NCBI GenBank assembly: GCA_051208035.1
Contig: JBPJFZ010000015.1
Location: 45,196-109,195, forward strand
Length of the DNA stretch: 64,000 nt
Source of the DNA: JACKOB01 sp024234575
GTDB lineage: Bacteria; Pseudomonadota; Gammaproteobacteria; Pseudomonadales; Oleiphilaceae
Reading direction: 5' to 3'
In this document: positions 44,667 to 53,243 of the stretch, one piece after another
Layout of the letters: each line of letters starts with the position of its first letter
How positions within the stretch are numbered: position 1 is the first letter of the stretch
Notes under the pieces: generated by a model
Seen by the model: the letters and a program-made list of their open reading frames with translations, nothing else
Told to the model about the DNA's origin: nothing
Databases searched by the model: none
Program-made: the position numbers and the translations under genes

Positions 44667-45317
44667 ATGAAATTTAGAGGCTTAGTAAGTGCAGCAATGA
44701 GTGTAGGGTTCGCGTTGTCAATGGCTGTGAGCAGCCAGGTTAACGCTGTTCCGGTTACAGCAGGTAGTTTAGGTCTGATATCTGGCGAGCCAGATATTCA
44801 AAGCAATTTCCTGAACTTTGAATATACCGGTGCAGGGGATGCCTTTACCATCGAGAGCGCATTTCTGGGTGGTGGACAGTTTACCAACGGTGGCTTTTCG
44901 GAAAACATCATCGATAGCAGCTTTTTAATCAGCGGTACTGCCAATGCATCGGATGCTGCTTTAAACCTGACTATATCAGGTGAGTTAGCATCATTAGGTG
45001 GTGGTCTGCAAACATTATTGGCTGGCGACCTGATTGGCATGGCTAATTCTGGAACAGGTGTAATGGAGTTTCTGTTCGGTAACTTAACAGGTGCACTGTC
45101 TTCTTTCTATGGTTCGCAAGCAGGTGTGATTTTTACTGACGGGGCGTTGGCAGGTTTCAATTTTAGCCAGGATACTTCCTTGACTGGGTTTAGCGGTATG
45201 TCAGACACGATTTCGGTAAATGTCCCGCTTCCGGGGTCTTTGGCGTTATCAATACTAGGTATTTCTATGCTGACTGTGAGCCGTCGTCGTAAATTAGACG
45301 CTTCAGTTCGTCACTAA
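44667..45317 (+). CDS. exported protein with VPLPGS-type C-terminal sorting signal
   Basis: 216 residues: a signal peptide (AMSVGFALSMAVSSQVNA), a beta-rich glycine/serine domain, and a C-terminal signal VPLPGSLALSILGISMLTVSRRRK. This is the VPLP variant of the PEP-CTERM tripartite signal (motif, hydrophobic helix, basic end), so exosortase-type processing or membrane anchoring is expected. No domain family recognised. First gene of a two-gene operon; SD AAAGG precedes the ATG. Confidence 0.8.
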   Translation: MKFRGLVSAAMSVGFALSMAVSSQVNAVPVTAGSLGLISGEPDIQSNFLNFEYTGAGDAFTIESAFLGGGQFTNGGFSENIIDSSFLISGTANASDAALNLTISGELASLGGGLQTLLAGDLIGMANSGTGVMEFLFGNLTGALSSFYGSQAGVIFTDGALAGFNFSQDTSLTGFSGMSDTISVNVPLPGSLALSILGISMLTVSRRRKLDASVRH

Positions 45318-45328
45318 ACTTTTGTCCA

Positions 45329-45357
45329 AAGTGCCGGCAACGGCACTTGTAGTTTTT
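45329..45357 (+). terminator. attenuator-like hairpin inside the secreted-protein operon
   Basis: Perfect 8-bp stem AAGTGCCG / CGGCACTT with a stable GCAA tetraloop (45329-45348), followed after four bases by TTTTT. It lies between the two genes, so it would reduce but probably not abolish read-through to the large protein. Confidence 0.6.
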
Positions 45358-45370
45358 CAGGAGAAAACCA

Positions 45371-48300
45371 ATGCACGCTATCTTTCCCAGGTGCGGCCTT
45401 CGCACGCGCCTGCTTTGCACAACACTACTGCTGGCTGGTGGCTATTCACAGGCTACGCAAGCAGAACTCTTGGGCGTCAGCCCCCAGTCGCCGCTGATTA
45501 ACTTCTCTGGTACTGGGTTGACCACTTACCATGCCGATACTGGGTTATTTGGGGTAAAGTCAGCGCCTGTGGCGCTGGTGTTCCCACCGGTTAAATTTAT
45601 CGGTGATGCGTCCAGTGCACCAGAAAACTTCGAAATAAATATAGAAGTAGATACCAGCGGTCATCTCGTTGGTGGTGTTCCTGGTGATGATCTCATTATT
45701 GTCGGCTCTGTTAATCTTACCGGCAATGCGTTACCAGACGCTGATGGCATCTTGTTGACCGGTGAAATATCACGATTTGGGTATCGCGAAACCGGCACTT
45801 CAACTGACCTGTATGATTTTGTATTCACCGTCACTGGTGGTGAACTCGCCCATTTATATGCGGGACAAGAGCTCGCTGTGACCATGAACTCAGAAGCTTC
45901 CAGTTTTACTGGAAACTTCGCGGTGGACTTCTCTGGGAAAGCGAAAGGCACCTTAGGTGCTACAGCACCACAACCCAAGCCATCCATAGAAATTTGTACG
46001 TTAGTAACACTCAACCCGGACCTTACCAGCAACTTTTCTGATGCTGACAATATCTCTGGAGATAGCTGTGATAGTTTTACGCAGGGTATCCCTTCGGGTG
46101 TTGTCGGTGAAGTTGATGGCACGTATAAGCTGAAGGTGACTAACAATGGTAACGAAACATTGGTTGATGTTGTTATCAATGCGCCAGAGTTTGGCTTGAT
46201 AAATGAGCCAATTCCTGCTGCTTGTGGTTCATTAGAGCCAAGTGAGTCTTGTGTTATTGCGGTAGATGACCCAAACATCGCCTATGAAAAACTCGTTGTC
46301 GCTAATATCTGTCAAGAGCCTGGCATGGTGTCGAAACAGGCATCGACAACAGGAACGGGCATAGAGAGTGGAATTGCCGTTAACGACAATGACCCAGCAA
46401 TGGTTCAGTGTGTTACAGAGCCACATATTACACTGGTTAAAAAAGTCAGCCTTAACGGTGGTGCGTTTTTAGATGCAAATACACCCGCTGCTGGCCCTTC
46501 GGCTGCGTTAGGGGCCGATGCAATTTATCGATTAATTGTCACCAACGATGGCACTGAGTCTTTGACAGGGGTGGTTATTAACGATCCTTCTCTCGGTATT
46601 GCTAACGTTGCATTAGGAGTCGACCCGTTCTCACCAGGTGCCAGCGTAGTTATTACAGAAGCGCGGGCTGGTTTTGGCTTGCTTTACGCGCCTGGTCGTT
46701 GCGATAGTATTGGTGAGCATTTGAATATCGCTTACGTTAATGCGGCAGGCAAGCTGAGTGGAACTCCCGTAAGCAGCGAAGACCCAGCTTATATCACCTG
46801 TGCTGATCCACAAATCAAAATCTTAAAGCAAGTAAGTATCGATGGAGTTAACTTTTTCGAGGCAGATCTGGCCAGTGATATTGATGTGCCTGTAGGCATT
46901 GCAGGACAAACGGATGCTACCTATCGTTTGATTGTTAAGAACATTGGCTCAGAACCATTGACCAATGTGGTCGTGAAAGACGACAAACTTGGTATCGACC
47001 AGTCTATTGCTGATTTGGCGGTAGGTGAGCAGCGTATGTTGACCGCTGGAGATCTTGGCTTTGCTGAACTCTATCAGCCTCGTGTTTGCAATGGCGAAAC
47101 CGGAAATCATTCGAATGTTGCCAATGTTAATGCCACGGGCGTTATATCGGCTGCCTCGGTGACGGACTCCAATCCTGCAAACGTAAAATGTATCACCGGC
47201 CCACAAATCGAGATCTTGAAGCAAGTAAAGCTGAATGGTGGTGAATTTGTTGATGCCGACACTGTCGCTGCGGGTCCTATGGGATTGTTGGGCGACGATG
47301 TTATCTACCGTTTTATTGTTAAAAACATTGGTGATGAAGCGCTGACCAAAGTTTCTGTAACTGACATGGAACTGGGCATTAACGCGGCTGTAGTGAAAGA
47401 CCTTGCCGTTGGTGAGCAAGTGGTTCTGAAGCGTGGCGATGCAGGTTTTGAAAATCTTTATGCAGCAGGCTATTGCGATGTTTCTGGTAGCAAGTTGAAT
47501 GTTGCTAAAGTCAAAGCGCATGGCGCTCTTACGAATAAACTGGCCAAAGATGACGACCCGGCTTACGTTAGCTGTGCAGCACCAGTGCAATGTGCCGTGT
47601 CAGTTGACCAGACTTGCGTCGTCAAGCCAAAGGCAGGAAATGATAAGTTATGTACCAACTCTATCTCGGCAACGACTTTGCGTTACACCGGACCAAATAT
47701 TAATGGGGCCACCGTAACGTTTGCAGGCAAGGACGGCGGCAGTGTTACCTATACTGGTGTTGATCTGCAGAGCAATGTCACTATTCTGACAAAGGCGGGG
47801 CAAAATGGTTATACCGTTGATGCCGGAGTCGGTGCTAAGTTAGGTTCAGCTACCACCATTACCATTAATGGCAAGCAGGAAATTATCCATACCAGTTGTT
47901 CCGCTATTTATTCTGCTGGTCAGCCAGCACCATTAGATAGTAATACGCCGAATCCTGCGAACAGCGCCAAAGGTGACCCATCACCTAACTGGTCGGTGGT
48001 AACGTTTAGGCAAAAAGATGACATCGTTATCTCTGAGCCTGCCAGCAATGCTGATGGTGCACAGAGCTGTAACCTGCCTCACGGTGGTGGTGAAGTCACT
48101 TATGCTTACAAAGTGAAAAACGATGGTACAACATCGGTGGATATCACCAGTATTGTCGATAGCAAGTTTGGTCAACTGCTTGCGTCTTCTCCTAAGAAGT
48201 TAGAGCCTGGACAGGTACTGGAGTTTGCTAAAGGGCCGGTTTCGGTTGCAGCGGCGGCGGAAAATACCGTCAACGTTTTAGCGAATGTCACTGGCAACAA

Positions 48301-48865
48301 TGCGGTGCTTTGCCCGGCAATGGATAGCGTAGCCGTGTCCGTTGACCCAGCACCTCAACTTAGCTGTGCCGATGGCAAGCCTGCCAAGTTGGGTATTACC
48401 TATGTGGGCGGTTCTTGCAGTGACTCGAAGCATACGCAGGGGTCTAGTAAATCAAGCTGTTCGGGTACCTCGAAGGGCGTTAGCCCTGTGAAGATTGATC
48501 TGATGGATAAGAGTGGCAACAGTTACCTTTCTCAGGTGGTTAACATCGGTGACACCGTCATTCTGGATGCCGGTGCACTGGGCAAGAGTAAGTTAGATTC
48601 TGAAACAAATGTTTCCATTTTTAGTGGCGGCAAAGAAATTCAGACAATCAACTTCCATACATCATGCTCGGCACCTCTGCTGGTCGGTGATCAGCATGGC
48701 GGTATAGTGATTACCTCTTTCACACCTGAAGGCGGCAGTGGTTCAGGCAAGGGCTCGAAAGGAAGCAAAGGCAAGGATGCAAAAGGAAGCAAAGGTAAGG
48801 ACGCTAAGGGAAGTAAAGGCAAAAAAGGAGGTAAAGGTAAGAAAGGAAGCAAAGGTAAAAAATAA
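45371..48865 (+). CDS. large secreted repeat protein with Lys/Gly/Ser tail
   Basis: 1164 residues. Signal peptide about 1-31; a beta-rich N-terminal domain to about 200; four DUF11-like repeats of about 130 residues from 45977, 46421, 46804 and 47197 (each opens with ILKQVSI/LVKKVSL-type strands and ends in a YVSC/YITC cysteine segment); two copies of a cysteine-containing module (CTNSISATTLRYTG; GKPAKLGITYVGG) to about 1120; and a tail of KGSKGKDA-type repeats. No PEP-CTERM or autotransporter end is present. Probably an extracellular structural or adhesive protein; no enzyme motif seen. SD CAGGAG precedes the ATG. Same operon as the VPLPGS protein. Confidence 0.8.
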   Translation: MHAIFPRCGLRTRLLCTTLLLAGGYSQATQAELLGVSPQSPLINFSGTGLTTYHADTGLFGVKSAPVALVFPPVKFIGDASSAPENFEINIEVDTSGHLVGGVPGDDLIIVGSVNLTGNALPDADGILLTGEISRFGYRETGTSTDLYDFVFTVTGGELAHLYAGQELAVTMNSEASSFTGNFAVDFSGKAKGTLGATAPQPKPSIEICTLVTLNPDLTSNFSDADNISGDSCDSFTQGIPSGVVGEVDGTYKLKVTNNGNETLVDVVINAPEFGLINEPIPAACGSLEPSESCVIAVDDPNIAYEKLVVANICQEPGMVSKQASTTGTGIESGIAVNDNDPAMVQCVTEPHITLVKKVSLNGGAFLDANTPAAGPSAALGADAIYRLIVTNDGTESLTGVVINDPSLGIANVALGVDPFSPGASVVITEARAGFGLLYAPGRCDSIGEHLNIAYVNAAGKLSGTPVSSEDPAYITCADPQIKILKQVSIDGVNFFEADLASDIDVPVGIAGQTDATYRLIVKNIGSEPLTNVVVKDDKLGIDQSIADLAVGEQRMLTAGDLGFAELYQPRVCNGETGNHSNVANVNATGVISAASVTDSNPANVKCITGPQIEILKQVKLNGGEFVDADTVAAGPMGLLGDDVIYRFIVKNIGDEALTKVSVTDMELGINAAVVKDLAVGEQVVLKRGDAGFENLYAAGYCDVSGSKLNVAKVKAHGALTNKLAKDDDPAYVSCAAPVQCAVSVDQTCVVKPKAGNDKLCTNSISATTLRYTGPNINGATVTFAGKDGGSVTYTGVDLQSNVTILTKAGQNGYTVDAGVGAKLGSATTITINGKQEIIHTSCSAIYSAGQPAPLDSNTPNPANSAKGDPSPNWSVVTFRQKDDIVISEPASNADGAQSCNLPHGGGEVTYAYKVKNDGTTSVDITSIVDSKFGQLLASSPKKLEPGQVLEFAKGPVSVAAAAENTVNVLANVTGNNAVLCPAMDSVAVSVDPAPQLSCADGKPAKLGITYVGGSCSDSKHTQGSSKSSCSGTSKGVSPVKIDLMDKSGNSYLSQVVNIGDTVILDAGALGKSKLDSETNVSIFSGGKEIQTINFHTSCSAPLLVGDQHGGIVITSFTPEGGSGSGKGSKGSKGKDAKGSKGKDAKGSKGKKGGKGKKGSKGKK
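48737..48862 (+). repeat. tandem repeat coding for the KGSKGKDA tail
   Basis: A 24-bp unit encoding KGSKGKDA begins at 48758 and repeats at 48782, then decays into KGSKGK/KGGKGK/KGSKGKK copies to the stop. The tail is almost only Lys, Gly and Ser. Confidence 0.85.
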
Positions 48866-48888
48866 GTAATTATTTAATGCCTTAACCT

Positions 48889-48922
48889 AAAAAAGCCCAC
48901 GCAAATTTGTGTGGGCTTTTTT
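48889..48922. terminator. bidirectional terminator
   Basis: Long hairpin GCCCACGCAAA / TTTGTGTGGGC (48895-48916, one G-T pair) flanked by six A and six T, so it can stop both the secreted-protein operon and the convergent membrane gene. Confidence 0.9.
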
Positions 48923-48949
48923 GTTTATCGTGTTTAGTCGCCCCTAAAG

Positions 48950-49720
48950 TTAATGGGTGACCTTAAAGGTTATATCCTCTAGTTCGTGTTCTATGTAGTG
49001 CAACAGCGCATGGCTGAAAATTACGATGGCTATCATTTCACAAAGCTCCTCTAACGTATAAAGAAAACTGTAGTAAATAGTCTCCGCACCATGCAGGTCC
49101 GCCTCTTTCGCGCTGATAGTTTCAAGACCCACCGCACCGGCAACAAATAGCATACCGGCAACGACAAACTGAATTTTATATAAATTAGGCAGCTGCAAAA
49201 CAAACTTCAGATAAGAGAGACAAAAAGCGATCAACAGCAATCCATAAGGCACTACCCAGGCAAAGTAAAGAAAACCTGTCGCCTCAAATATCTCGCTGGC
49301 TTCAACAATATCTCCCAATTCTTCGTGTAGTGCTGTTGCTTCGTCGACCCCGAGAAAAGTAAAAATCACTGCCAGGCCAATCCAGTGTCTGGCAAAGGCC
49401 ATCCCGTTGCGATTGGCGTGTCGGGCAATAATCCAGAGCAATATCGCACTAAAAAAAATTGCCAGTGATGAATAAAGAGAAGGCAGGTTGCCCTCGTAAT
49501 CGAAATCCAGCAAGTGGATAAAGTCGAACTCATCCGGGTTGCCAATATAAAAATAGACAACGAGTTGTGTAACATGCATCAGCAGCAATACGGCGATGAT
49601 GCTTAACATTGATTTAGCGATTGTTTTACGGTTTAAAGCAAGCTCCACAGCATTGTGCTCCGGGTAAACTGGACAACGTTTAGTATACTCGAAGATTAAA
49701 AAAACTATGTTCGCAATCAC
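48950..49720 (-). CDS. integral membrane protein of unknown function
   Basis: 256 residues from a GTG start with no clear SD; an internal ATG near 49609 is an alternative. About six transmembrane helices with acidic residues and histidines at their ends (FLGVDEATALHEELGD; ETIYYSFLYTLEELCEM). No family recognised; the buried acid/His pattern could bind a metal, which is inference. It shares a terminator with the secreted-protein operon. Confidence 0.65.
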   Translation of the reverse strand: MIANIVFLIFEYTKRCPVYPEHNAVELALNRKTIAKSMLSIIAVLLLMHVTQLVVYFYIGNPDEFDFIHLLDFDYEGNLPSLYSSLAIFFSAILLWIIARHANRNGMAFARHWIGLAVIFTFLGVDEATALHEELGDIVEASEIFEATGFLYFAWVVPYGLLLIAFCLSYLKFVLQLPNLYKIQFVVAGMLFVAGAVGLETISAKEADLHGAETIYYSFLYTLEELCEMIAIVIFSHALLHYIEHELEDITFKVTH

Positions 49721-49815
49721 TGTGCAGAAAACAGCAAGGCCGTTGTATTAATCGTTGTATTATGCGGTGTGGCAAATAAAACAATGGCGACAAAAAAGAG
49801 TGGGGGAGGTTTGGC

Positions 49816-50643
49816 ATGACGGGATTTTTTTGGTTTGTCGGGCTCGTGCTCATCCCCGCAGTGCTCGCCTTTTACATATTTTATTATCGTCGTTGGCAGC
49901 GGCAGCGAATTGCCTCAAGACCGTTTCCAGATGAATGGGATGCTTTGCTACACGACAATATGGTTTTGTATCGACACCTGCCTGCGCACTATCAGAAACG
50001 ACTGCAGCAGCTGACATTAATTTTTTTGCATGAAAAACGCTTTTATGGCTGTGGTGATCTCACACTTACTGATCCGATGAAAGTACTTATCGCCGCTCAT
50101 GCCTGTTTACTGGTGTTGGAGCGCGGACTGACCCACTATGACTCACTGCGTAGTATTTTGGTCTATCCAGGCGCTTATCAGGCGCAGCTGCAGAGTATGG
50201 AAAATGGCGTGCATACAACGAGCGATGTAGCAAGGCTTGGTGAATCATGGCACCAGGGGAAAGTGATCCTATCGTGGCAGAATGTATTGTCCGACTCGCA
50301 ACAGCTGCACCACGGCTCGAATGTCGCATTGCACGAATTTTCGCATCAGCTGGATCAGGTGAATGGTGCCGCCGATGGGTTTCCTGAGTTGTCAGCGGGC
50401 CAGTCAGTAAAAGATTGGACGCGCGTGTTCGAAAAAGAATTTAGTGACTTACGAGAGCAGGTAAGCAGGCATCACCGCGCCTCGATCAACGCGTATGGTG
50501 CTGAAAACCCCGCCGAGTTTTTTGCCGTGGTTAGCGAGGCTTTTTTTACTGAGCCCGCGAAATTACAACGACAGCATCCGGAGCTATTCGAGCAGTTGCG
50601 TTCGTACTACAAACTAAACCCGCTGCAGTGGTTCGAGTCTTAG
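49816..50643 (+). CDS. mtfA: MtfA-type zinc peptidase
   Basis: 275 residues: an N-terminal transmembrane helix (FWFVGLVLIPAVLAFYIFYY) and the MtfA domain with HEFSHQLDQVNGAADGFP (HExxH zinc site near residue 172) and NPAEFFAVVSEAFF as the distal glutamate region. E. coli MtfA binds the Mlc repressor and has peptidase activity (established). A membrane anchor is common in this branch. Stop codon interlocked with the convergent foldase-like gene. Confidence 0.9.
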   Translation: MTGFFWFVGLVLIPAVLAFYIFYYRRWQRQRIASRPFPDEWDALLHDNMVLYRHLPAHYQKRLQQLTLIFLHEKRFYGCGDLTLTDPMKVLIAAHACLLVLERGLTHYDSLRSILVYPGAYQAQLQSMENGVHTTSDVARLGESWHQGKVILSWQNVLSDSQQLHHGSNVALHEFSHQLDQVNGAADGFPELSAGQSVKDWTRVFEKEFSDLREQVSRHHRASINAYGAENPAEFFAVVSEAFFTEPAKLQRQHPELFEQLRSYYKLNPLQWFES

Positions 50644-51677
50644 TTTAAACCATACTGCTGCTGTCCATCGTAGCGATAGTAACCACTGACTTCTTCGTTA
50701 CGAATAATCTCGGCTTCTTCGCCAAATATGGTTTGTTGTAGTTTTTGGACTTGTTTATCAAGCTCTTCACCCTGGTATTTGGCTTGCAAATCGTTTCGGC
50801 GCTTTTGATATTCTCGGCCGGTATTCCAGCGTTTGTCTCGCTCGTTGTCCAGGGTATCCCAGCGAGCTAGTGCGGCATCATCCATTCCTACAGCCTTGCG
50901 GAGTTTCTTTAATTGTTGTCGCCGGTCAGCTTCCGGCATTTTGTTAAGATCATCCTGAACCGCAGCGACAGTGAGGAAGTGATCAACCACTTCCTGGCTA
51001 TGCTGGCTAATAGTTTTGGCCGCATCGGCCTGATAAATCTCGTTTAATTGAGAGATGTAAACGTCTATTTTTTGTTCCAGCGGCATGTCCGTATTTTTAC
51101 CCAGTTCCATCAACGTATCTTGCACCCGCTCACTGCGAAGTTGACCTTGCCAGATTATCTGTGCATCTTCACCAAACAGCGCAATACGTTTGTCCCACAT
51201 ATACTGTCGGCGCTCCTGGTCTGACATATTGGCCATTTCGAAACGTTGCTCCAGTGCCCACTCGTTATAGGCGATAAGGTTGGTCAATCTTGGTAACAGC
51301 AGGTCTGCTAACTCAGGGAAGGTCAGGCGGATCAACTCTTCCATGTGCTCCTGCCATTGATCACCGTAAAGTTCTTGTAGCGCCTTTATCATTTTTTCCA
51401 ACACCCGGACCTGTATTTTGGCGTTGTCGATGATTGCGCCAAAGTCACGTCGTAACTCGATACTGACCTCAATAATGGCGTCTGTTTTGTTATCTTCAGT
51501 TTTCATTTGAACACTTGGAATCTGTTGCGGTGTTATCGGCGTTACCGTTTCACTTTCTGCCAAATTGTTGTTTTGCAGGGGGAGTATGGGGGTAGAAAGG
51601 TTATGGTTATGAAGAAAGAACCCTGTTGCCACGGCAACGAGTGATCCAGCGATGAGACCCGCCACTTTGTTGTTCAT
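50640..51677 (-). CDS. lipase foldase (Lif/LipB)-like protein
   Basis: 345 residues: an N-terminal membrane anchor (about 6-22), a variable Pro/Asn/Thr linker, then a long all-helical domain as in lipase-specific foldases. Lif-like wording is clearest at the end (ARWDTLDNERDKRWNTGREYQKRR; LQQTIFGEEAEIIR). The Lif signature RxxFDY(F/C)LSA near the start of the domain is not visible. It is divergent from the lipase gene instead of downstream of it. SD GAGG precedes the ATG. The alternative is an unrelated helical periplasmic protein, but the neighbouring lipase favours a foldase. Confidence 0.65.
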   Translation of the reverse strand: MNNKVAGLIAGSLVAVATGFFLHNHNLSTPILPLQNNNLAESETVTPITPQQIPSVQMKTEDNKTDAIIEVSIELRRDFGAIIDNAKIQVRVLEKMIKALQELYGDQWQEHMEELIRLTFPELADLLLPRLTNLIAYNEWALEQRFEMANMSDQERRQYMWDKRIALFGEDAQIIWQGQLRSERVQDTLMELGKNTDMPLEQKIDVYISQLNEIYQADAAKTISQHSQEVVDHFLTVAAVQDDLNKMPEADRRQQLKKLRKAVGMDDAALARWDTLDNERDKRWNTGREYQKRRNDLQAKYQGEELDKQVQKLQQTIFGEEAEIIRNEEVSGYYRYDGQQQYGLN

Positions 51678-51840
51678 TGAATACCTCGAGGTGCGTTTAT
51701 TTATTGTTTTATTATTCGCGTATTAGCTGTCTTTTGCCGGAGCTTCGGAAAGACAACCTGTGCTTGCAGTTTTACCGAGGCAGGTTCAAAAATCGATATT
51801 CAATGTTCGAAAGTTAACATTAAATTATTTAAGTGAGAGT

Positions 51841-51886
51841 TTGTTCACATTTTGTTTTTTCGCGCAGATCTAATATAAATTGTGAG
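51841..51886 (+). promoter_or_regulatory. predicted lipase promoter with TTCACATTT element
   Basis: TTGTTT (51852-51857), 16-base spacer, TATAAA (51874-51879); start near 51886. GTTCACATTTTGT (51843-51855) overlaps the -35 and resembles the direct repeat at 44421 and 44510. Confidence 0.5.
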
Positions 51887-51910
51887 GTTATGAGACATAT
51901 GTCTCATAAC
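51887..51910 (+). promoter_or_regulatory. 24-bp perfect palindrome at the lipase start site
   Basis: Half-site GTTATGAGACAT followed directly by its exact reverse complement. It begins at about +1 of the predicted promoter, a classical repressor operator position; in RNA it would form a 5' hairpin. Confidence 0.7.
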
Positions 51911-51962
51911 TAGCGTTACAAAACAGATGTGTCTATTAATAAAAACAAAAAAGAGGCTCCAA

Positions 51963-53084
51963 ATGAAAACAAATACACCAACGCTGCGCCCTGTGCTGCT
52001 GGCGGTATCAATTGCTATGCTTGCCGCACCTGTGTTGGCAAGAGATGCCAACCTGACTAAATACCCCATCGTGTTCGCCCATGGCATGGCAGGGTTTGAT
52101 AATATTCTCGGCTACGATTATTGGGGGGATGACTACGGCCAGTTTGTGTTGGACCCCTGTGATGGTTTTTTAGAAACCAGCTGTAATGGGGATATCAACT
52201 CTGCCCAAAAGAGTTATATCTCTTCTGTTCAGCCGATGCAAAGTTCAGAAGTGCGGGGTACGCAACTTGCTAATAATATTGAAAGTTATATGGCTACCAG
52301 TGGCGCAAGCTATGTGAATATCGTGTCTCATTCACAGGGTGGGTTAGACTCACGAAAAGCTGCAAAACTGTTAAGCCAGCGTAAGGGACGGCAGGTTGTT
52401 AAAACCCACGTCAGTATTTCTTCGCCGCACCGTGGTTCGCCAGTGGCTAAGTATGTGCTGGATCACTATGCCCTATCTCAGCTAACATCCATTGTTGGCA
52501 ATTACTATGGCAATGTTGTTTATGCATCAGGTAACGACACCGTAGCGGCGCTTAAGCAGCTGGTATATAACGATTACAGCAGCACAGATGGCACCACTAC
52601 CGGCATGAAGGCGTTTAATATCAGCTACCCGTTAACCACCTCTACCATTGCCAATTCCGTTTCGCTGATGACGGCACAAAATGGTGCAAGCGTTAACCCT
52701 GCGCTATGGTTGCTTTCAAACGGTATTTATAACATTGATGGCGACGGCTACTGTGTAGATGACTGCGACAACGATGGTGCGGCAGGCAAAGGCGATGGCT
52801 CGACAACGGATAGGGATGATGATGGTCTCGTTGGTATCAACTCGCAGCAGCAGGGTTATCGGCTGGACTATGTTAACTGTACGGGCTGCCTGGATTACGT
52901 GTATTTACGCACGGGTACGGGGACAGTTACCAATCTGAACGCACCTGGGTCAACCCAGATGACTTCGTTGTCCTACGTCATCAGTCAGGATCACCTTGAT
53001 GTAATTGGTGTGGGCCCTGATACGTTTGATGAACTGGAGTTTTATGCGGCCATTACCGATTACATTGCAGACCGTGGCGACTAG
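51963..53084 (+). CDS. secreted triacylglycerol lipase, family I type
   Basis: About 374 residues: a signal peptide (PVLLAVSIAMLAAPVLA), oxyanion segment FAHGMAGFDNILG, nucleophile elbow VSHSQGG with Ser124, and family-I-like ends DDDGLVGINSQQQG (catalytic Asp near 287) and SQDHLDVIG (catalytic His near 344). An acidic insert NIDGDGYCVDDCDNDGAAGK with Cys residues, near 257-276, looks like a calcium-binding loop. The ATG at 51963 has GAGG upstream; eleven earlier codons are not used. Family I.1/I.2 lipases need a foldase, and a Lif-like gene is divergent. Confidence 0.9.
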   Translation: MKTNTPTLRPVLLAVSIAMLAAPVLARDANLTKYPIVFAHGMAGFDNILGYDYWGDDYGQFVLDPCDGFLETSCNGDINSAQKSYISSVQPMQSSEVRGTQLANNIESYMATSGASYVNIVSHSQGGLDSRKAAKLLSQRKGRQVVKTHVSISSPHRGSPVAKYVLDHYALSQLTSIVGNYYGNVVYASGNDTVAALKQLVYNDYSSTDGTTTGMKAFNISYPLTTSTIANSVSLMTAQNGASVNPALWLLSNGIYNIDGDGYCVDDCDNDGAAGKGDGSTTDRDDDGLVGINSQQQGYRLDYVNCTGCLDYVYLRTGTGTVTNLNAPGSTQMTSLSYVISQDHLDVIGVGPDTFDELEFYAAITDYIADRGD

Positions 53085-53098
53085 CGCTTCTGCCACTT

Positions 53099-53130
53099 AG
53101 GGGCGGCGTTTTATCGCCCCTTGCTTTTTC
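53099..53130 (+). terminator. terminator of the lipase gene
   Basis: Stem GGGGCG (53100-53105) / CGCCCC (53115-53120) with a 9-base loop and a T-rich run after it. Confidence 0.85.
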
Positions 53131-53243
53131 TAGAACGGGTCACGTTGCTCCAGGGTAACAAGGTCCGTTAAATCTCCTGGTCTTTCGTTTTTGCAGAGCA
53201 AGCAAAAAGGTCTTCTCATCTTTTAAACAGTGTCGATTTATGC

